From contig CAYWLR010000003.1 in NCBI GenBank assembly GCA_964459465.1, positions 1 to 64,000 of the forward strand: a stretch of 64,000 nucleotides of DNA, given 5' to 3'. Numbering within the stretch: position 1 is the first letter of the stretch; the number at the start of each line of letters is the position of its first letter. This stretch comes from CALAMC01 sp964459465 (GTDB lineage Bacteria; Zixibacteria; MSB-5A5; GN15; PGXB01). Positions 53,494 through 62,590 of this stretch are shown here, one piece after another. Made by a program: the position numbers and the translations under genes. The notes below the pieces were generated by a model, which saw only the letters and a list, made by a program, of their open reading frames with translations, was not told where the DNA came from and did no database searches.

Positions 53494-54678
53494 ATGAAAT
53501 TTGACAGTAAATCATACCGTTTGACCGAAGACAGCCGGGTTGGGCAAATCGCCCTGATAATCGGCATCATCGGGCTGGTTCTGACGGCGACGGGATACTT
53601 TGTCGATAAGACGCAGTTTTATCATTCTTATCTGACGGCTTTCTTCTTCTGGTTGTCGATCGCGTTGGGAGGCCTGTTTTTCACCATGTTGCACCACCTG
53701 GTCGGAGCCATATGGAGCGTGGTCCTAAGACGACTTGCCGAAAATATCATGATTTGCATCCCGCTCTTGGCAATATTCCTGATTCCGGTTTTGTTTGGTA
53801 TCGGCGAATTGTTTCACTGGAGCCATCCGGAGGCCGTTGCGCAGGATCATTTATTGCAGTCAAAAGCGCCCTATCTGAACGTTTCGTTCTTCATAATCCG
53901 GGCGGTCTTCTATTTTGTCATCTGGGTTCTGCTGGCACGATATCTATTGAGGCTGTCTTTGGCGCAGGATGGCGGTCATACTGAAAGTATCTCTAAAAAG
54001 ATGAGAGTCGCCAGCGCCCCCGGCATGATTCTGTTCGCCCTGACCGTCACCTTTGCTTCGTTCGACTGGCTGATGTCGCTCGATGCCCATTGGTATTCGA
54101 CTATCTTCGGAGTATATGTATTTTCCGGCTCGCTTCTGGCCATGCTGGCATTCTTGATGCGCTTCGTTTTATATCTGGATGGCACCGATACCTTACGTGG
54201 AATAATCACCAGAGAACACTGGCACGACATGGGAAAACTCATTTTCGCCTTCACCGTCTTCTGGGGATATATGGCTTTCTCCCAGTATTTTTTGATCTGG
54301 TACGGCAATATCCCGGAAGAGACCGTCTGGTTCTTGCACCGCTGGGAACACGGCTGGCAGTATATATCGCTATTTATCGTATTCGGTCATTTTGTCATCC
54401 CGTTCTTCGTGCTGTTTCCATATAGTACCAAGCGCAGCCGCCCGGTCATGCTGGTCATGACAATCTGGATTCTGGCCATGCACTGGGTCGATCTGTACTG
54501 GATTGTTATGCCCAATCTGCACCGTGAGGCGGTTAAGTTTTCGTGGATCGATTTCGCCCCGATGCTCGGTATCGGCGGGATATTTATCTGGTTTTTCTGG
54601 AGCCGGGTTCGGGTCACGCCGCTATTACCGGCGGGCGACCCCGGGCTGGAGGAATCTAAGCGACTGGTGAGCCATTGA
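53494..54678 (+). CDS. actF: Alternative complex III subunit ActF, NrfD-like membrane protein
   Basis: The 394-residue protein has about ten membrane helices and resembles ActC in fold, with the typical FASFDWLMSLDAHWYSTIFGVYVFSG and HDMGKLIFAFTVFWGYMAFSQYFLIWYGNIPEE stretches of the second quinone-type subunit of ACIII. It follows actE by two bases and ends the act subunit set. Confidence 0.93.
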   Translation: MKFDSKSYRLTEDSRVGQIALIIGIIGLVLTATGYFVDKTQFYHSYLTAFFFWLSIALGGLFFTMLHHLVGAIWSVVLRRLAENIMICIPLLAIFLIPVLFGIGELFHWSHPEAVAQDHLLQSKAPYLNVSFFIIRAVFYFVIWVLLARYLLRLSLAQDGGHTESISKKMRVASAPGMILFALTVTFASFDWLMSLDAHWYSTIFGVYVFSGSLLAMLAFLMRFVLYLDGTDTLRGIITREHWHDMGKLIFAFTVFWGYMAFSQYFLIWYGNIPEETVWFLHRWEHGWQYISLFIVFGHFVIPFFVLFPYSTKRSRPVMLVMTIWILAMHWVDLYWIVMPNLHREAVKFSWIDFAPMLGIGGIFIWFFWSRVRVTPLLPAGDPGLEESKRLVSH

Positions 54679-54682
54679 TATT

Positions 54683-55009
54683 ATGATGTCGTCATCGGAA
54701 CATAAAGGCGGCTACGAAAAAACCGATATTAACGCGAACAAAGTCATCATGTCTTTTGTTCTCGGAATCATAGTGACGGTTATCATCGTGATATTTTTGC
54801 TGGATTATTTCAAGGCCGTCAGGGATGATACCGTATATCGGGTAGTTTTACAGCCGGAATCGGCGGTGCTTCGCGACCTGCGAGCCCGTGAAAACGAAGA
54901 ACTTACGACATACAAACTGCTCGATGCCGAAAATGGAATATACCGAATACCGATTGAACGCGCCAAAAAACTTCTGGCCGAAGAAACGTATCGTGCAAAA
55001 AGCAAATAG
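54683..55009 (+). CDS. Small single-helix membrane protein in the ACIII cluster
   Basis: The 108-residue protein has one membrane helix (about 22-44) between a charged N-terminus and a charged, helical C-terminus (ESAVLRDLRARENEELTTYK, IPIERAKKLLAEE). Small proteins like this are often found between actF and sco/cox genes. It could be an assembly factor or accessory subunit; no catalytic motif is visible. It overlaps the sco start by 17 bases. Confidence 0.75.
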   Translation: MMSSSEHKGGYEKTDINANKVIMSFVLGIIVTVIIVIFLLDYFKAVRDDTVYRVVLQPESAVLRDLRARENEELTTYKLLDAENGIYRIPIERAKKLLAEETYRAKSK

Positions 55010-55838
55010 ATTTCGGCTTATCTGCCTGTTTATCATAAACTTTATCATTCTGATTTCTCTGGATTCATTGGCCCAGCGTGTCATCGATGCACCAGAAGAA
55101 CTCAAAAGGGTCGATGTCATCGAGCATACCGGTGATAAAATCCCATATGACCTGATATTCACCGATGATCACGGGCAACGGGTGAATTTCGGAGGTTATT
55201 TCAATCAGGACAAACCGGTAATACTCATTCTGGGATATTACACCTGTCCGATGCTCTGTAATCTGGTTTTCAACGGCGTCCGCGACGCCATAAACGAAAT
55301 GCCTTTGTCATTAGGCCGGGATTATACTATTATCACGGTCAGTATCGACTCCTCGGAAACGGAAGTAGTGGCCGCCGCCAAAAAGAAAAATTATTTGAAA
55401 AGCCTTAAAAAGGAAGTTTCGGAAAGCGCCTGGATGTTTTTAACCGGCTCCGCCGACCAGTCGCGCACACTGGCCGACGCGATCGGGTTTAAATATTATT
55501 ATGATGAAAAATCCGAGCAGTATGCCCACGCGGCACTCATTACGATTTTGACGCCGGACGGGACAATTTCCCGCTACTTTTATGGTATCCAGTTCAATCC
55601 CAGAGACTTACGACTGGCATTGGTGGAGGCGTCCGAGGGCCGCATCGGCAATACCCTCGATAAAATCCTGCTTTACTGCTATCATTATGACCCCGACAGG
55701 CGCGGCTATACCCTTTTTGCCGAACGGCTGATGCGCCTGGGGGGGTTGATAACTTTGGCCTGTCTGGCCGTCTTTGTCGGGATTCTTTTTTTCCGGGAAA
55801 AAGGCAAGAAAAACCGGGAACAAATCGGTCGCATTTAG
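54993..55838 (+). CDS. Sco1/SenC copper chaperone, membrane-anchored
   Basis: The 281-residue protein has an N-terminal signal/anchor, a thioredoxin-fold Sco domain with the copper-binding CxxxC in YYTCPMLCNLVF and the distal histidine in YAHAALITILTPDG, and a C-terminal membrane helix. It should deliver copper to the CuA site of the oxidase subunit II encoded next. The GTG at 54993 is chosen because it gives a normal signal region; the frame is open back to 54888. A C-terminal helix is a feature of Sco proteins in ACIII-cox clusters. Confidence 0.9.
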   Translation: MQKANRFRLICLFIINFIILISLDSLAQRVIDAPEELKRVDVIEHTGDKIPYDLIFTDDHGQRVNFGGYFNQDKPVILILGYYTCPMLCNLVFNGVRDAINEMPLSLGRDYTIITVSIDSSETEVVAAAKKKNYLKSLKKEVSESAWMFLTGSADQSRTLADAIGFKYYYDEKSEQYAHAALITILTPDGTISRYFYGIQFNPRDLRLALVEASEGRIGNTLDKILLYCYHYDPDRRGYTLFAERLMRLGGLITLACLAVFVGILFFREKGKKNREQIGRI

Positions 55839-55877
55839 CGCTTTATCACAAAACAAAACCATATTAGTCTTTATTTG

Positions 55878-56825
55878 ATGGATACCGTCGGAACATTGTT
55901 TATGCCCCCGGAGGGCTCGACATTTGCAGGCGAAATAGACAGCCTTTTCTATTTCATTGTTTACGCCTCAATGGTGGTTTTCGGCATCGTCCTTTTCGGA
56001 ATGCTATTTTTCGGTTTGCGCTATCGTCGCTCACGCCATACTGCTGAAGCCACTACCCCGGACATTTCGCACAACACCAAACTCGAACTGGTCTGGTCGA
56101 TTATTCCAACCGTCCTGGTTTTGATCGTGTTCTTCTGGGGCTTTCACGTTTTCATGAAAATGAACATCGTGCCCAAAGACGCCATGGAGATCAAAGTTAC
56201 CGGCCAGAAATGGTTCTGGTCGTTTGACTATCCCGAAGGCGTATCGACGGTCAATGAACTGATCGTCCCCGATAATAAGCCGATCAAGCTCCTGATGTCA
56301 TCCAAAGACGTCATACACAGTTTTTTCGTCCCGGATTTCCGTATTAAAATGGACGTTCTGCCCAACCGTTATTCGGTGACATGGTTCGAGGCGAAGCGGC
56401 CGGGCATATATAATCTATTTTGTGCGGAGTTTTGCGGTGACGGCCATTCCGAAATGATCGGCACGGTTAAAGTCGTAAACGAGCGTGAATATGCCATCTG
56501 GCTCGAAGAAGGCACTTCGCAGGGAGAGGGATTGTCGCCGGAACAGCTGGGTGAGCAGTTATTCAGATCAAAAGCCTGCATTACCTGCCACAGCGCCGAA
56601 GGCAAGCGTTTGATCGGCCCGCCGGTCAACGGCATTTTCGGCCACGACGTGGTTCTGAAAAGCGGTCAGAAAGTTGTAATTGATGAAAACTACCTGCGTA
56701 AATCAATACTGGAACCACAGGCCGACATTGTCGCCGGTTACGACCCGGTTATGCCGACCTATCAGGGCTTGCTCAATGACAGGCAAATCGACGCTTTGAT
56801 TGCATATATCAAATCTTTGAAATGA
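55878..56825 (+). CDS. coxB: Cytochrome c oxidase subunit II with fused cytochrome c domain
   Basis: The 315-residue protein has two membrane helices, a cupredoxin domain with the CuA ligands C182-x3-C186-x3-H190-x2-M193 in CAEFCGDGHSEM, and a C-terminal cytochrome c domain with CITCH (234-238) and a late MPTYQGLL methionine. That fusion defines a caa3-type oxidase. Its stop overlaps the next gene through ATGA. Confidence 0.95.
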   Translation: MDTVGTLFMPPEGSTFAGEIDSLFYFIVYASMVVFGIVLFGMLFFGLRYRRSRHTAEATTPDISHNTKLELVWSIIPTVLVLIVFFWGFHVFMKMNIVPKDAMEIKVTGQKWFWSFDYPEGVSTVNELIVPDNKPIKLLMSSKDVIHSFFVPDFRIKMDVLPNRYSVTWFEAKRPGIYNLFCAEFCGDGHSEMIGTVKVVNEREYAIWLEEGTSQGEGLSPEQLGEQLFRSKACITCHSAEGKRLIGPPVNGIFGHDVVLKSGQKVVIDENYLRKSILEPQADIVAGYDPVMPTYQGLLNDRQIDALIAYIKSLK

Positions 56826-58447
56826 TGGGATTTTATATGAATACAATGCCGGAGAAACATTATCTGAATGAAAAGACAGGCTGGAAATCATGGCTGTTCA
56901 CGCTGGATCATAAACGCATCGGAATCTTGTACCTTTATGGCATTATGGCGGCCTTTCTGATCGGCGGCGTCTTTGCCATGCTCGTCCGGCTGGAGCTGTT
57001 GCACCCCGGCCGCGACCTGATGGACGCCAAAACGTATAACCAGTTTTTCACGCTGCACGGGGCAGTGATGATCTTTTTGTTTATTATCCCCTCGATTCCG
57101 GCGGCATTGGGCAATTTCATCCTGCCGCAGATGCTCGGCGCCAAAGACGTGGCCTTCCCCAAACTCAATCTGGCCAGTTGGTATATATATGTCGTCGGGG
57201 CGCTGGTGGCGATATACTCGATCTATGCTGGCGGGGTCGATACCGGCTGGACTTTTTATACTCCGTACAGTACGACCACCAGCACTTCCGTCGTGGCCAT
57301 GACACTGGGAGCCTTTATTCTCGGATTTTCATCGATTTTCACCGGGCTGAATTTCATCGTCACCATCCATAAGATGCGCGCCCCGGGAATGACCTGGTTC
57401 AAAATGCCTCTGTTTGTATGGGGACTCTATGCCACCGCGATTATTCAGGTGATGGCGACGCCTGTATTGGGAATTACGCTTCTTCTGCTGATTATGGAAC
57501 GCGTTCTGGCGGTAGGAATTTTCGACCCGGCCATGGGGGGAGACCCGGTGCTGTTTCAACATTTCTTCTGGTTTTACTCCCATCCGGCAGTGTATATCAT
57601 GATCCTCCCCGGAATGGGTATAATATCCGAACTAATCGCCACCTTTTCACAAAAAAAGATCTTCGGCTATAAGGCTATCGCATTTTCTTCGCTGGCCATT
57701 GCTTTTATAAGCTTTTTGGTCTGGGGACATCACATGTTTGTCAGCGGGCAGTCACAACTGGCCTCGATGATATTTTCATTCTTGACTTTTCTGGTGGGAA
57801 TTCCATCGGGCATCAAAGTCTTCAACTGGGTGGCTACCATGTACAAGGGCATAATACGGTTCGATACGCCCATGCTTTATTCTCTGGCTTTCCTATTCTT
57901 GTTTACTATCGGAGGGCTGACCGGTATTTTTTTGGGAGCACTGGCGACCGACGTTCACCTGCACGATACCTATTTTGTCGTTGCCCATTTTCATTATGTC
58001 ATGATGGGCGGCACGGTCATGGCCTTCCTCGGCGGCATTCATTTCTGGTGGCCGAAAATGTGGGGACGAATGTTCAATAAAAAATGGGCACTTTTGTCGT
58101 GGCTGCTGATTTTCATCGGGTTCAATATGACCTTTTTCACCCAATTTATTCTTGGCACCAAAGGCATGCCGCGACGATACTATAATTATCTTGACCAGTA
58201 TCAGCCGTTGCATGCGTTTTCATCCTATGGTTCCTGGGTGCTGGGACTCGGTTTTGTCATTATGGCCGTGTATCTTTTCTATTCCATCTGGAAGGGCCCG
58301 ATTGCGGGAAATAACCCCTGGGGGTCGCTGACTTTCGAGTGGAAGTCGAGTTCACCGCCGCCCGTCGCCAATTTCATAACCGAACCCGTTCTGGAACACG
58401 GCCCATACGATTATGATAATATCATTCCCGAAAGGACGTATTCATAG
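56822..58447 (+). CDS. coxA: Cytochrome c oxidase subunit I, A2-type caa3
   Basis: The 541-residue protein has twelve helices and the heme-copper oxidase ligands: HGAVMIFLF, WFYSHPAVYIMILPG (histidine cross-linked to tyrosine), GHHMFVSGQ and HDTYFVVAHFHYVMMGG. Where A1 oxidases have GHPEVYI, this has YSHPAVY, the YSHPxVY mark of A2-type oxidases such as that of Rhodothermus. The start is taken as ATG 56822 overlapping coxB; ATG 56837 is the alternative. Confidence 0.96.
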   Translation: MMGFYMNTMPEKHYLNEKTGWKSWLFTLDHKRIGILYLYGIMAAFLIGGVFAMLVRLELLHPGRDLMDAKTYNQFFTLHGAVMIFLFIIPSIPAALGNFILPQMLGAKDVAFPKLNLASWYIYVVGALVAIYSIYAGGVDTGWTFYTPYSTTTSTSVVAMTLGAFILGFSSIFTGLNFIVTIHKMRAPGMTWFKMPLFVWGLYATAIIQVMATPVLGITLLLLIMERVLAVGIFDPAMGGDPVLFQHFFWFYSHPAVYIMILPGMGIISELIATFSQKKIFGYKAIAFSSLAIAFISFLVWGHHMFVSGQSQLASMIFSFLTFLVGIPSGIKVFNWVATMYKGIIRFDTPMLYSLAFLFLFTIGGLTGIFLGALATDVHLHDTYFVVAHFHYVMMGGTVMAFLGGIHFWWPKMWGRMFNKKWALLSWLLIFIGFNMTFFTQFILGTKGMPRRYYNYLDQYQPLHAFSSYGSWVLGLGFVIMAVYLFYSIWKGPIAGNNPWGSLTFEWKSSSPPPVANFITEPVLEHGPYDYDNIIPERTYS

Positions 58448-58448
58448 G

Positions 58449-59096
58449 ATGAGCACACCCGCAAAACATTCCGCCTATCTGGCGCATCATTTCTCCGACG
58501 GCATTCAGCAGTCCGATTCGGCCAAACTGGGCATGTGGATATTCCTGCTGACCGAAATCCTGCTGTTCGGCGGGCTATTCGTCGCTTACGCCATCTATCG
58601 CGCTTGGAATCCGGATATGTTTTACAACGCCCATAAATATCTCGACGTGACGCTTGGCGCTCTTAACACGGTCGTCCTCATCACCAGTTCGCTGACCATG
58701 GCACTCTCTATAAGAAGTATGCAAATGGGCAACCGCAAGCGGACTATGCACTTTCTGCTTGTCACGCTTATACTGGCCGGAGTCTTTCTGATTGTCAAGT
58801 ACTTTGAGTACAGTCACAAATTTCACATCGGACAATTACCCGGCAAGTACTATACGTTCACCGGCATTGAGGGGAGCAATCCGCACATCTTTTTTAGCAT
58901 ATATTTCATGATGACCGGTCTGCACGGCATACATGTCCTGGCCGGGATGGGCGTCATCGGCTGGATATTGAAAAGAACCTCGCGAGGCGATTTCTCGCCG
59001 GAGTACTACACGCCGATTGAATTGACCGGTCTTTATTGGCATCTGGTCGATATGATTTGGATATTTTTATTCCCGCTTTTGTATTTGATAGGATGA
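58449..59096 (+). CDS. coxC: Cytochrome c oxidase subunit III
   Basis: The 215-residue protein has five to six helices and the subunit III signatures KLGMWIFLLTEILLFGGLFV, FFSIYFMMTGLHGIHVLAGM and YWHLVDMIWIFLFPLLYLIG. The start MSTPAKHSAYLAHHF at ATG 58449 follows the coxA stop by one base; an open frame beginning at 58413 overlaps coxA and is not used. Confidence 0.94.
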   Translation: MSTPAKHSAYLAHHFSDGIQQSDSAKLGMWIFLLTEILLFGGLFVAYAIYRAWNPDMFYNAHKYLDVTLGALNTVVLITSSLTMALSIRSMQMGNRKRTMHFLLVTLILAGVFLIVKYFEYSHKFHIGQLPGKYYTFTGIEGSNPHIFFSIYFMMTGLHGIHVLAGMGVIGWILKRTSRGDFSPEYYTPIELTGLYWHLVDMIWIFLFPLLYLIG

Positions 59097-59100
59097 TAAC

Positions 59101-59517
59101 ATGAATTCGGAAGCCAACTCGCATTATCACGTATTGCCGCTTCGAATATATATGGCCGTAGCCGGAGCGCTGATGGTACTGACGGTCGTGACCGTGGTCG
59201 TATCATTTGTCAACCTGGGTGGTTGGAACGCCGTCACCGCGGTTTTTATCGCGGCCCTCAAAGCCTCGCTGGTGGCGCTGTTTTTCATGCATCTCAAATA
59301 TGACAAAAAGATAAATGCCATCGTCTTTCTGGCGGCCATACTGTTTCTGGCGATATTTTTAAGTTTCACGTTTTTTGACGTCCTTAGCCGGGGGCATATA
59401 TATAACGAAGTTGAAAAGCCGATTAAAAGCAAAGCCGCCATGTATGATGCAATTTCGTCCGATTCGACTCGGGTCGGGACGGTCGATACGATTCAGGTGA
59501 AGAATGATGAACAATAA
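59101..59517 (+). CDS. coxD: Cytochrome c oxidase subunit IV-type protein
   Basis: The 138-residue protein has three membrane helices (KASLVALFFMHLKYDKKINA is typical of the COX4_pro/CyoD family) and a hydrophilic C-terminal tail of about 40 residues that is longer than usual. It would stabilise subunits I and III. It overlaps ctaA by 14 bases. Confidence 0.88.
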   Translation: MNSEANSHYHVLPLRIYMAVAGALMVLTVVTVVVSFVNLGGWNAVTAVFIAALKASLVALFFMHLKYDKKINAIVFLAAILFLAIFLSFTFFDVLSRGHIYNEVEKPIKSKAAMYDAISSDSTRVGTVDTIQVKNDEQ

Positions 59518-60448
59518 GTTCAAGTCATTTCAGCGACTGGCGGTGGCGGCTTTGGTCGCCACCTATTTTCTGATTTTTGTCGGGGCGCTGGTGCGTGTTT
59601 CCGGAGCGGGCTTGGGGTGCCCCGATTGGCCGCACTGCTTCGGACGCTGGATTCCCCCGACCGATATCAGTCAGTTACCACCCGATATGGACCCCTCGGA
59701 TTTTAACTTTGTCCTGGCCTGGATTGAATATGTCAACCGCCTGGTCGGTGTCGTTGTCGGGCTTTTAATCGCTTCGGTCGGAATCATGGCCATCGCCAAA
59801 TTAAGAAAATACAAAAGTCTTCTCGTTTCATCAATTCTGGCGTCCATACTGGTAGCCTATCAGGGTTGGCAGGGTAGCCGGGTGGTGGCTTCGGAGCTGG
59901 AACCGCTGATTGTCTCGGTGCATATGGCCATTGCCTTTATAATTGTCAGCCTATTGCTATATATAGTTTATCAGGTGCACCGTATAACCCACAATTCCGA
60001 ATACGCCCCGGTGTATCCACCTCGTATACGGTTATGGACAGGCATTCTCTTGTTGGCAGTCATGATTCAGGTGATTCTGGGAACTCAAGTGCGTTCAGCC
60101 GTCGAGATTGCGGCCGAAAAATTCCCCCTTTATTCAGCCGCGGCATGGCTCGACGAAGCGGGAATGTATGGTTATATCCACAGCGTTTTGGGGATAATTA
60201 TCGCGGCAGGGGGATTATACGTCGCCTCCCGACTACTGGGTAAAAGTATTAATCCTGCGCCTGTGGTGCGGCCATCGGCCTGGGCACTGATGGCTTTGAT
60301 ATTTGTCCAGACCGTCTTCGGTATCGCACTTTACACGGCGGGATTGCCGGGGGTCGTGCAAGTTATGCATGTCGGGCTGGCCGGCATGATAATCGGGCTG
60401 GCCATGATTTTGTTTGTCGCCACCAAACCTGCGGGCACTAGGCCATGA
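59504..60448 (+). CDS. ctaA: Heme A synthase CtaA (COX15)
   Basis: CtaA oxidises the C8 methyl of heme O to the formyl group of heme A. The 314-residue protein has eight helices and the motifs VGALVRVSGAGLGCPDWPHC, IEYVNRLVGV, VSVHMAIAFIIV and VMHVGLAGMIIG with conserved histidines. It works with CtaB at 46402 to supply the oxidase. It overlaps the second sco gene by four bases. Confidence 0.95.
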   Translation: MMNNKFKSFQRLAVAALVATYFLIFVGALVRVSGAGLGCPDWPHCFGRWIPPTDISQLPPDMDPSDFNFVLAWIEYVNRLVGVVVGLLIASVGIMAIAKLRKYKSLLVSSILASILVAYQGWQGSRVVASELEPLIVSVHMAIAFIIVSLLLYIVYQVHRITHNSEYAPVYPPRIRLWTGILLLAVMIQVILGTQVRSAVEIAAEKFPLYSAAAWLDEAGMYGYIHSVLGIIIAAGGLYVASRLLGKSINPAPVVRPSAWALMALIFVQTVFGIALYTAGLPGVVQVMHVGLAGMIIGLAMILFVATKPAGTRP

Positions 60449-61056
60449 ATTATAAATGGTCCGTGAAAAGCTTATTCCTGTTCGTAATTGTAGCCCTGAT
60501 TATTATGGCGACGCTGGCTTGCTGGGTGATATCCGAAGCCGAGAAATCCCGGTACCAGATTCCGGTATTAGGACAATTGCCTGAATTCAAATTCACCGAC
60601 CAGGATGGCCGACCGTTTGGATTAAGCGATATAAAAGGCAAAATAACCGTCATGGATTTTATTTTTACACGGTGCCAGGGGCCGTGTCCGGTGATGGCTT
60701 CCCACTTTTCCCGATTATATCAATTATATCACGGCTCCGATATAGTGCAACTGCTGTCGATAAGCGTTGATCCTGATTACGATACCGATTCCGTTTTGAA
60801 AGCTTATGCTGATCGACAAGGGGTAACCGACAATCGCTGGATATTTTTACGCGCCCCACTTGACAGTGTCGTGGCCTTTTCCGAGCAGGGTTTGATGATT
60901 GCCGCCGAAAAGGAGATTCTTCCGGGAGGACATTCCACGCGATTTGTACTGATTGATAACGAAGGACGTATTCGGGGCTACTACGACGGACTCGATGATA
61001 ACAGTATTACCCGATTGAAAAACAACATAAATCGCCTTGTCGGTGAATTAAAATGA
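60445..61056 (+). CDS. Second Sco-family copper chaperone
   Basis: The 203-residue protein has an N-terminal anchor helix and a Sco domain with FIFTRCQGPCPVMASHFSRL (CxxxC) and GGHSTRFVLIDNEGRIRGYY (distal His). It is shorter than the Sco at 54993 and lacks the C-terminal helix. Two Sco proteins in one cluster may serve different steps of CuA or CuB assembly. ATGA overlap with ctaA. Confidence 0.9.
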   Translation: MNYKWSVKSLFLFVIVALIIMATLACWVISEAEKSRYQIPVLGQLPEFKFTDQDGRPFGLSDIKGKITVMDFIFTRCQGPCPVMASHFSRLYQLYHGSDIVQLLSISVDPDYDTDSVLKAYADRQGVTDNRWIFLRAPLDSVVAFSEQGLMIAAEKEILPGGHSTRFVLIDNEGRIRGYYDGLDDNSITRLKNNINRLVGELK

Positions 61057-61466
61057 ATGTCGCCTATCTTCCCGCCTTCAATGCCGTGCTGAACCTGATC
61101 AGCACCGTCTTTTTGATACTAGGGTATGTCAATGTCAAAAGAAATCGGCCGGATGTGCATAAAACATGTATGATTGCGGCATTGATATCATCGGGCCTAT
61201 TCTTGATATCATACGTCATATATCATTATCAGGTCGGTTCGGTGCCATACATCCACTTTGACTGGACCCGGCCGGTTTATTTCGCCATATTGATTCCACA
61301 TATCATACTGGCCGCCCTGATGGCTCCGTTTATTGTGGCGGCCGTTCGGTTTGCCATCAAAGGCGACTTCAAAAAGCACACTATGATAACGCGTATCCTC
61401 TGGCCGGTATGGATGTTCGTGTCGCTAAGCGGGATTGTCGTTTATTTTATGCTCTATCATTTGTGA
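61053..61466 (+). CDS. DUF420 membrane protein (CtaM-like)
   Basis: The 137-residue protein has four helices and the DUF420 pattern: AYLPAFNAVLNLISTVFLIL, NRPDVHKTCMIAALISSGLF, then FAILIPHIILAALMAPFIVA and FKKHTMITRILWPVWMFVSLSG. The three histidines in helices match CtaM, which in Gram-positive bacteria is needed for cytochrome aa3 maturation. Its place at the end of the cox cluster supports the same role. Confidence 0.88.
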   Translation: MNVAYLPAFNAVLNLISTVFLILGYVNVKRNRPDVHKTCMIAALISSGLFLISYVIYHYQVGSVPYIHFDWTRPVYFAILIPHIILAALMAPFIVAAVRFAIKGDFKKHTMITRILWPVWMFVSLSGIVVYFMLYHL

Positions 61467-61548
61467 ATTGACTTTATCCTTCTGTCGGGAACCAGCGTTG
61501 ATAATTTGACGTTTGATACATTGCGAACAATATAACGGTGGAAATAGT

Positions 61549-61881
61549 ATGGAAAACCTTTCACAACAGAAATGCAAACCGTGCGAGGGCGGTGTCGCGC
61601 CTTTAACTCGATCGCAATTCGAACATTACCTTGACCAGGTGGCGGAATGGTCGGTTATCGAGGATAAACGCCTTGAGCGTCTTTTTCAATTTAAAGATTT
61701 CGCCGAAGCCCTGGAATTTATCAATCGGGTCGGAGCCATTGCCGAAAGCGAGGGACATCACCCCGACATATTCCTGCACGGCTGGAATAAAGTCAAAGTC
61801 ACGCTCTGGACGCATGCCATTGGCGGGATGTCGCTTAATGATTTCATAGTCGCCCGCAAAATCGATGAGATTGAGCGATAA
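61549..61881 (+). CDS. phhB: 4a-hydroxytetrahydrobiopterin (pterin-4a-carbinolamine) dehydratase
   Basis: The 110-residue protein has the PCD signature EGHHPDIFLHGWNKVKVTLWTHAIGGMS followed by LNDFIVARKID, with the active-site histidines HH and TH in place. It regenerates dihydropterin after aromatic amino-acid hydroxylation. ATG 61549 is preceded by GGTGGA; an ATG 12 codons earlier is possible. It is convergent with the pterin operon on the other strand (8-base gap). Confidence 0.92.
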   Translation: MENLSQQKCKPCEGGVAPLTRSQFEHYLDQVAEWSVIEDKRLERLFQFKDFAEALEFINRVGAIAESEGHHPDIFLHGWNKVKVTLWTHAIGGMSLNDFIVARKIDEIER

Positions 61882-61889
61882 AATACGTC

Positions 61890-62588
61890 CTATTGATTGC
61901 CGCCGATATTGCCAAGACTGATATCTTCGATTACTGTTGAAGAAGGCTGTAAAAGCGCATACTTGATTGCATCGGCCACCGTTTCCGGCGTCAGCATATT
62001 TTCCTTCGACCACGCACCCGGTATTTTATCCCAGATTTCGGTCGCCGTCGCCGACGGATAAACGTTGATTACCCTGATTTTGCGGGGACGTAATTCCTCG
62101 CGAAGCACCCTGGTGAATCCTTCAAGGGCGAATTTGCTCGCACAGTACGCCGCCCAATCCGCAAACGCCGTTCTGGCCGCGACCGACAGGATAAAAACGA
62201 TCGAGCCGCCCTCATGCATCATGGGCAGCAATTGTTGAGTTATCATAAATGGCGCTGTGACATTAATGTTCAGTGATTTATGCCAGTCTTCCGCCTTGAT
62301 ATTTTCAATTCTATCGACATGCGCGACACCGGCGGCATGAATAATGACATCGATCGGCCCGGCGCCGATTTGACCGACAAGCGACGCAACGCCTTCAAAT
62401 GTACCTATGTCCGCAATTGCTGTTCGGGCATTGCCGCCGCGCGCTTTTATATCACCGGTGAGTTCATCGAGGGCAGTCCTGTTGCGGCCATGAATGATAA
62501 GATCCGTCCCGGATTCGGCCAGACATATCGCCAGCGCCCGACCGATACCTCCGGAGGCGCCCGTGATTAGAATTCTTTTCGCGGTCAT
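61890..62588 (-). CDS. Short-chain dehydrogenase, possible sepiapterin/pyruvoyl-pterin reductase
   Basis: The 232-residue SDR has the nucleotide motif TGASGGIGRALA (about 9-20), the HAAG motif and the catalytic Ser-Tyr-Lys in LSVAARTAFADWAAYCASKFALEG. It starts two bases after the PTPS-like gene, in the same operon as folE. This context suggests the reductase that finishes tetrahydrobiopterin from 6-pyruvoyl-tetrahydropterin. The SDR sequence alone does not prove the substrate. Confidence 0.8.
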   Translation of the reverse strand: MTAKRILITGASGGIGRALAICLAESGTDLIIHGRNRTALDELTGDIKARGGNARTAIADIGTFEGVASLVGQIGAGPIDVIIHAAGVAHVDRIENIKAEDWHKSLNINVTAPFMITQQLLPMMHEGGSIVFILSVAARTAFADWAAYCASKFALEGFTRVLREELRPRKIRVINVYPSATATEIWDKIPGAWSKENMLTPETVADAIKYALLQPSSTVIEDISLGNIGGNQ

Positions 62589-62590
62589 GC

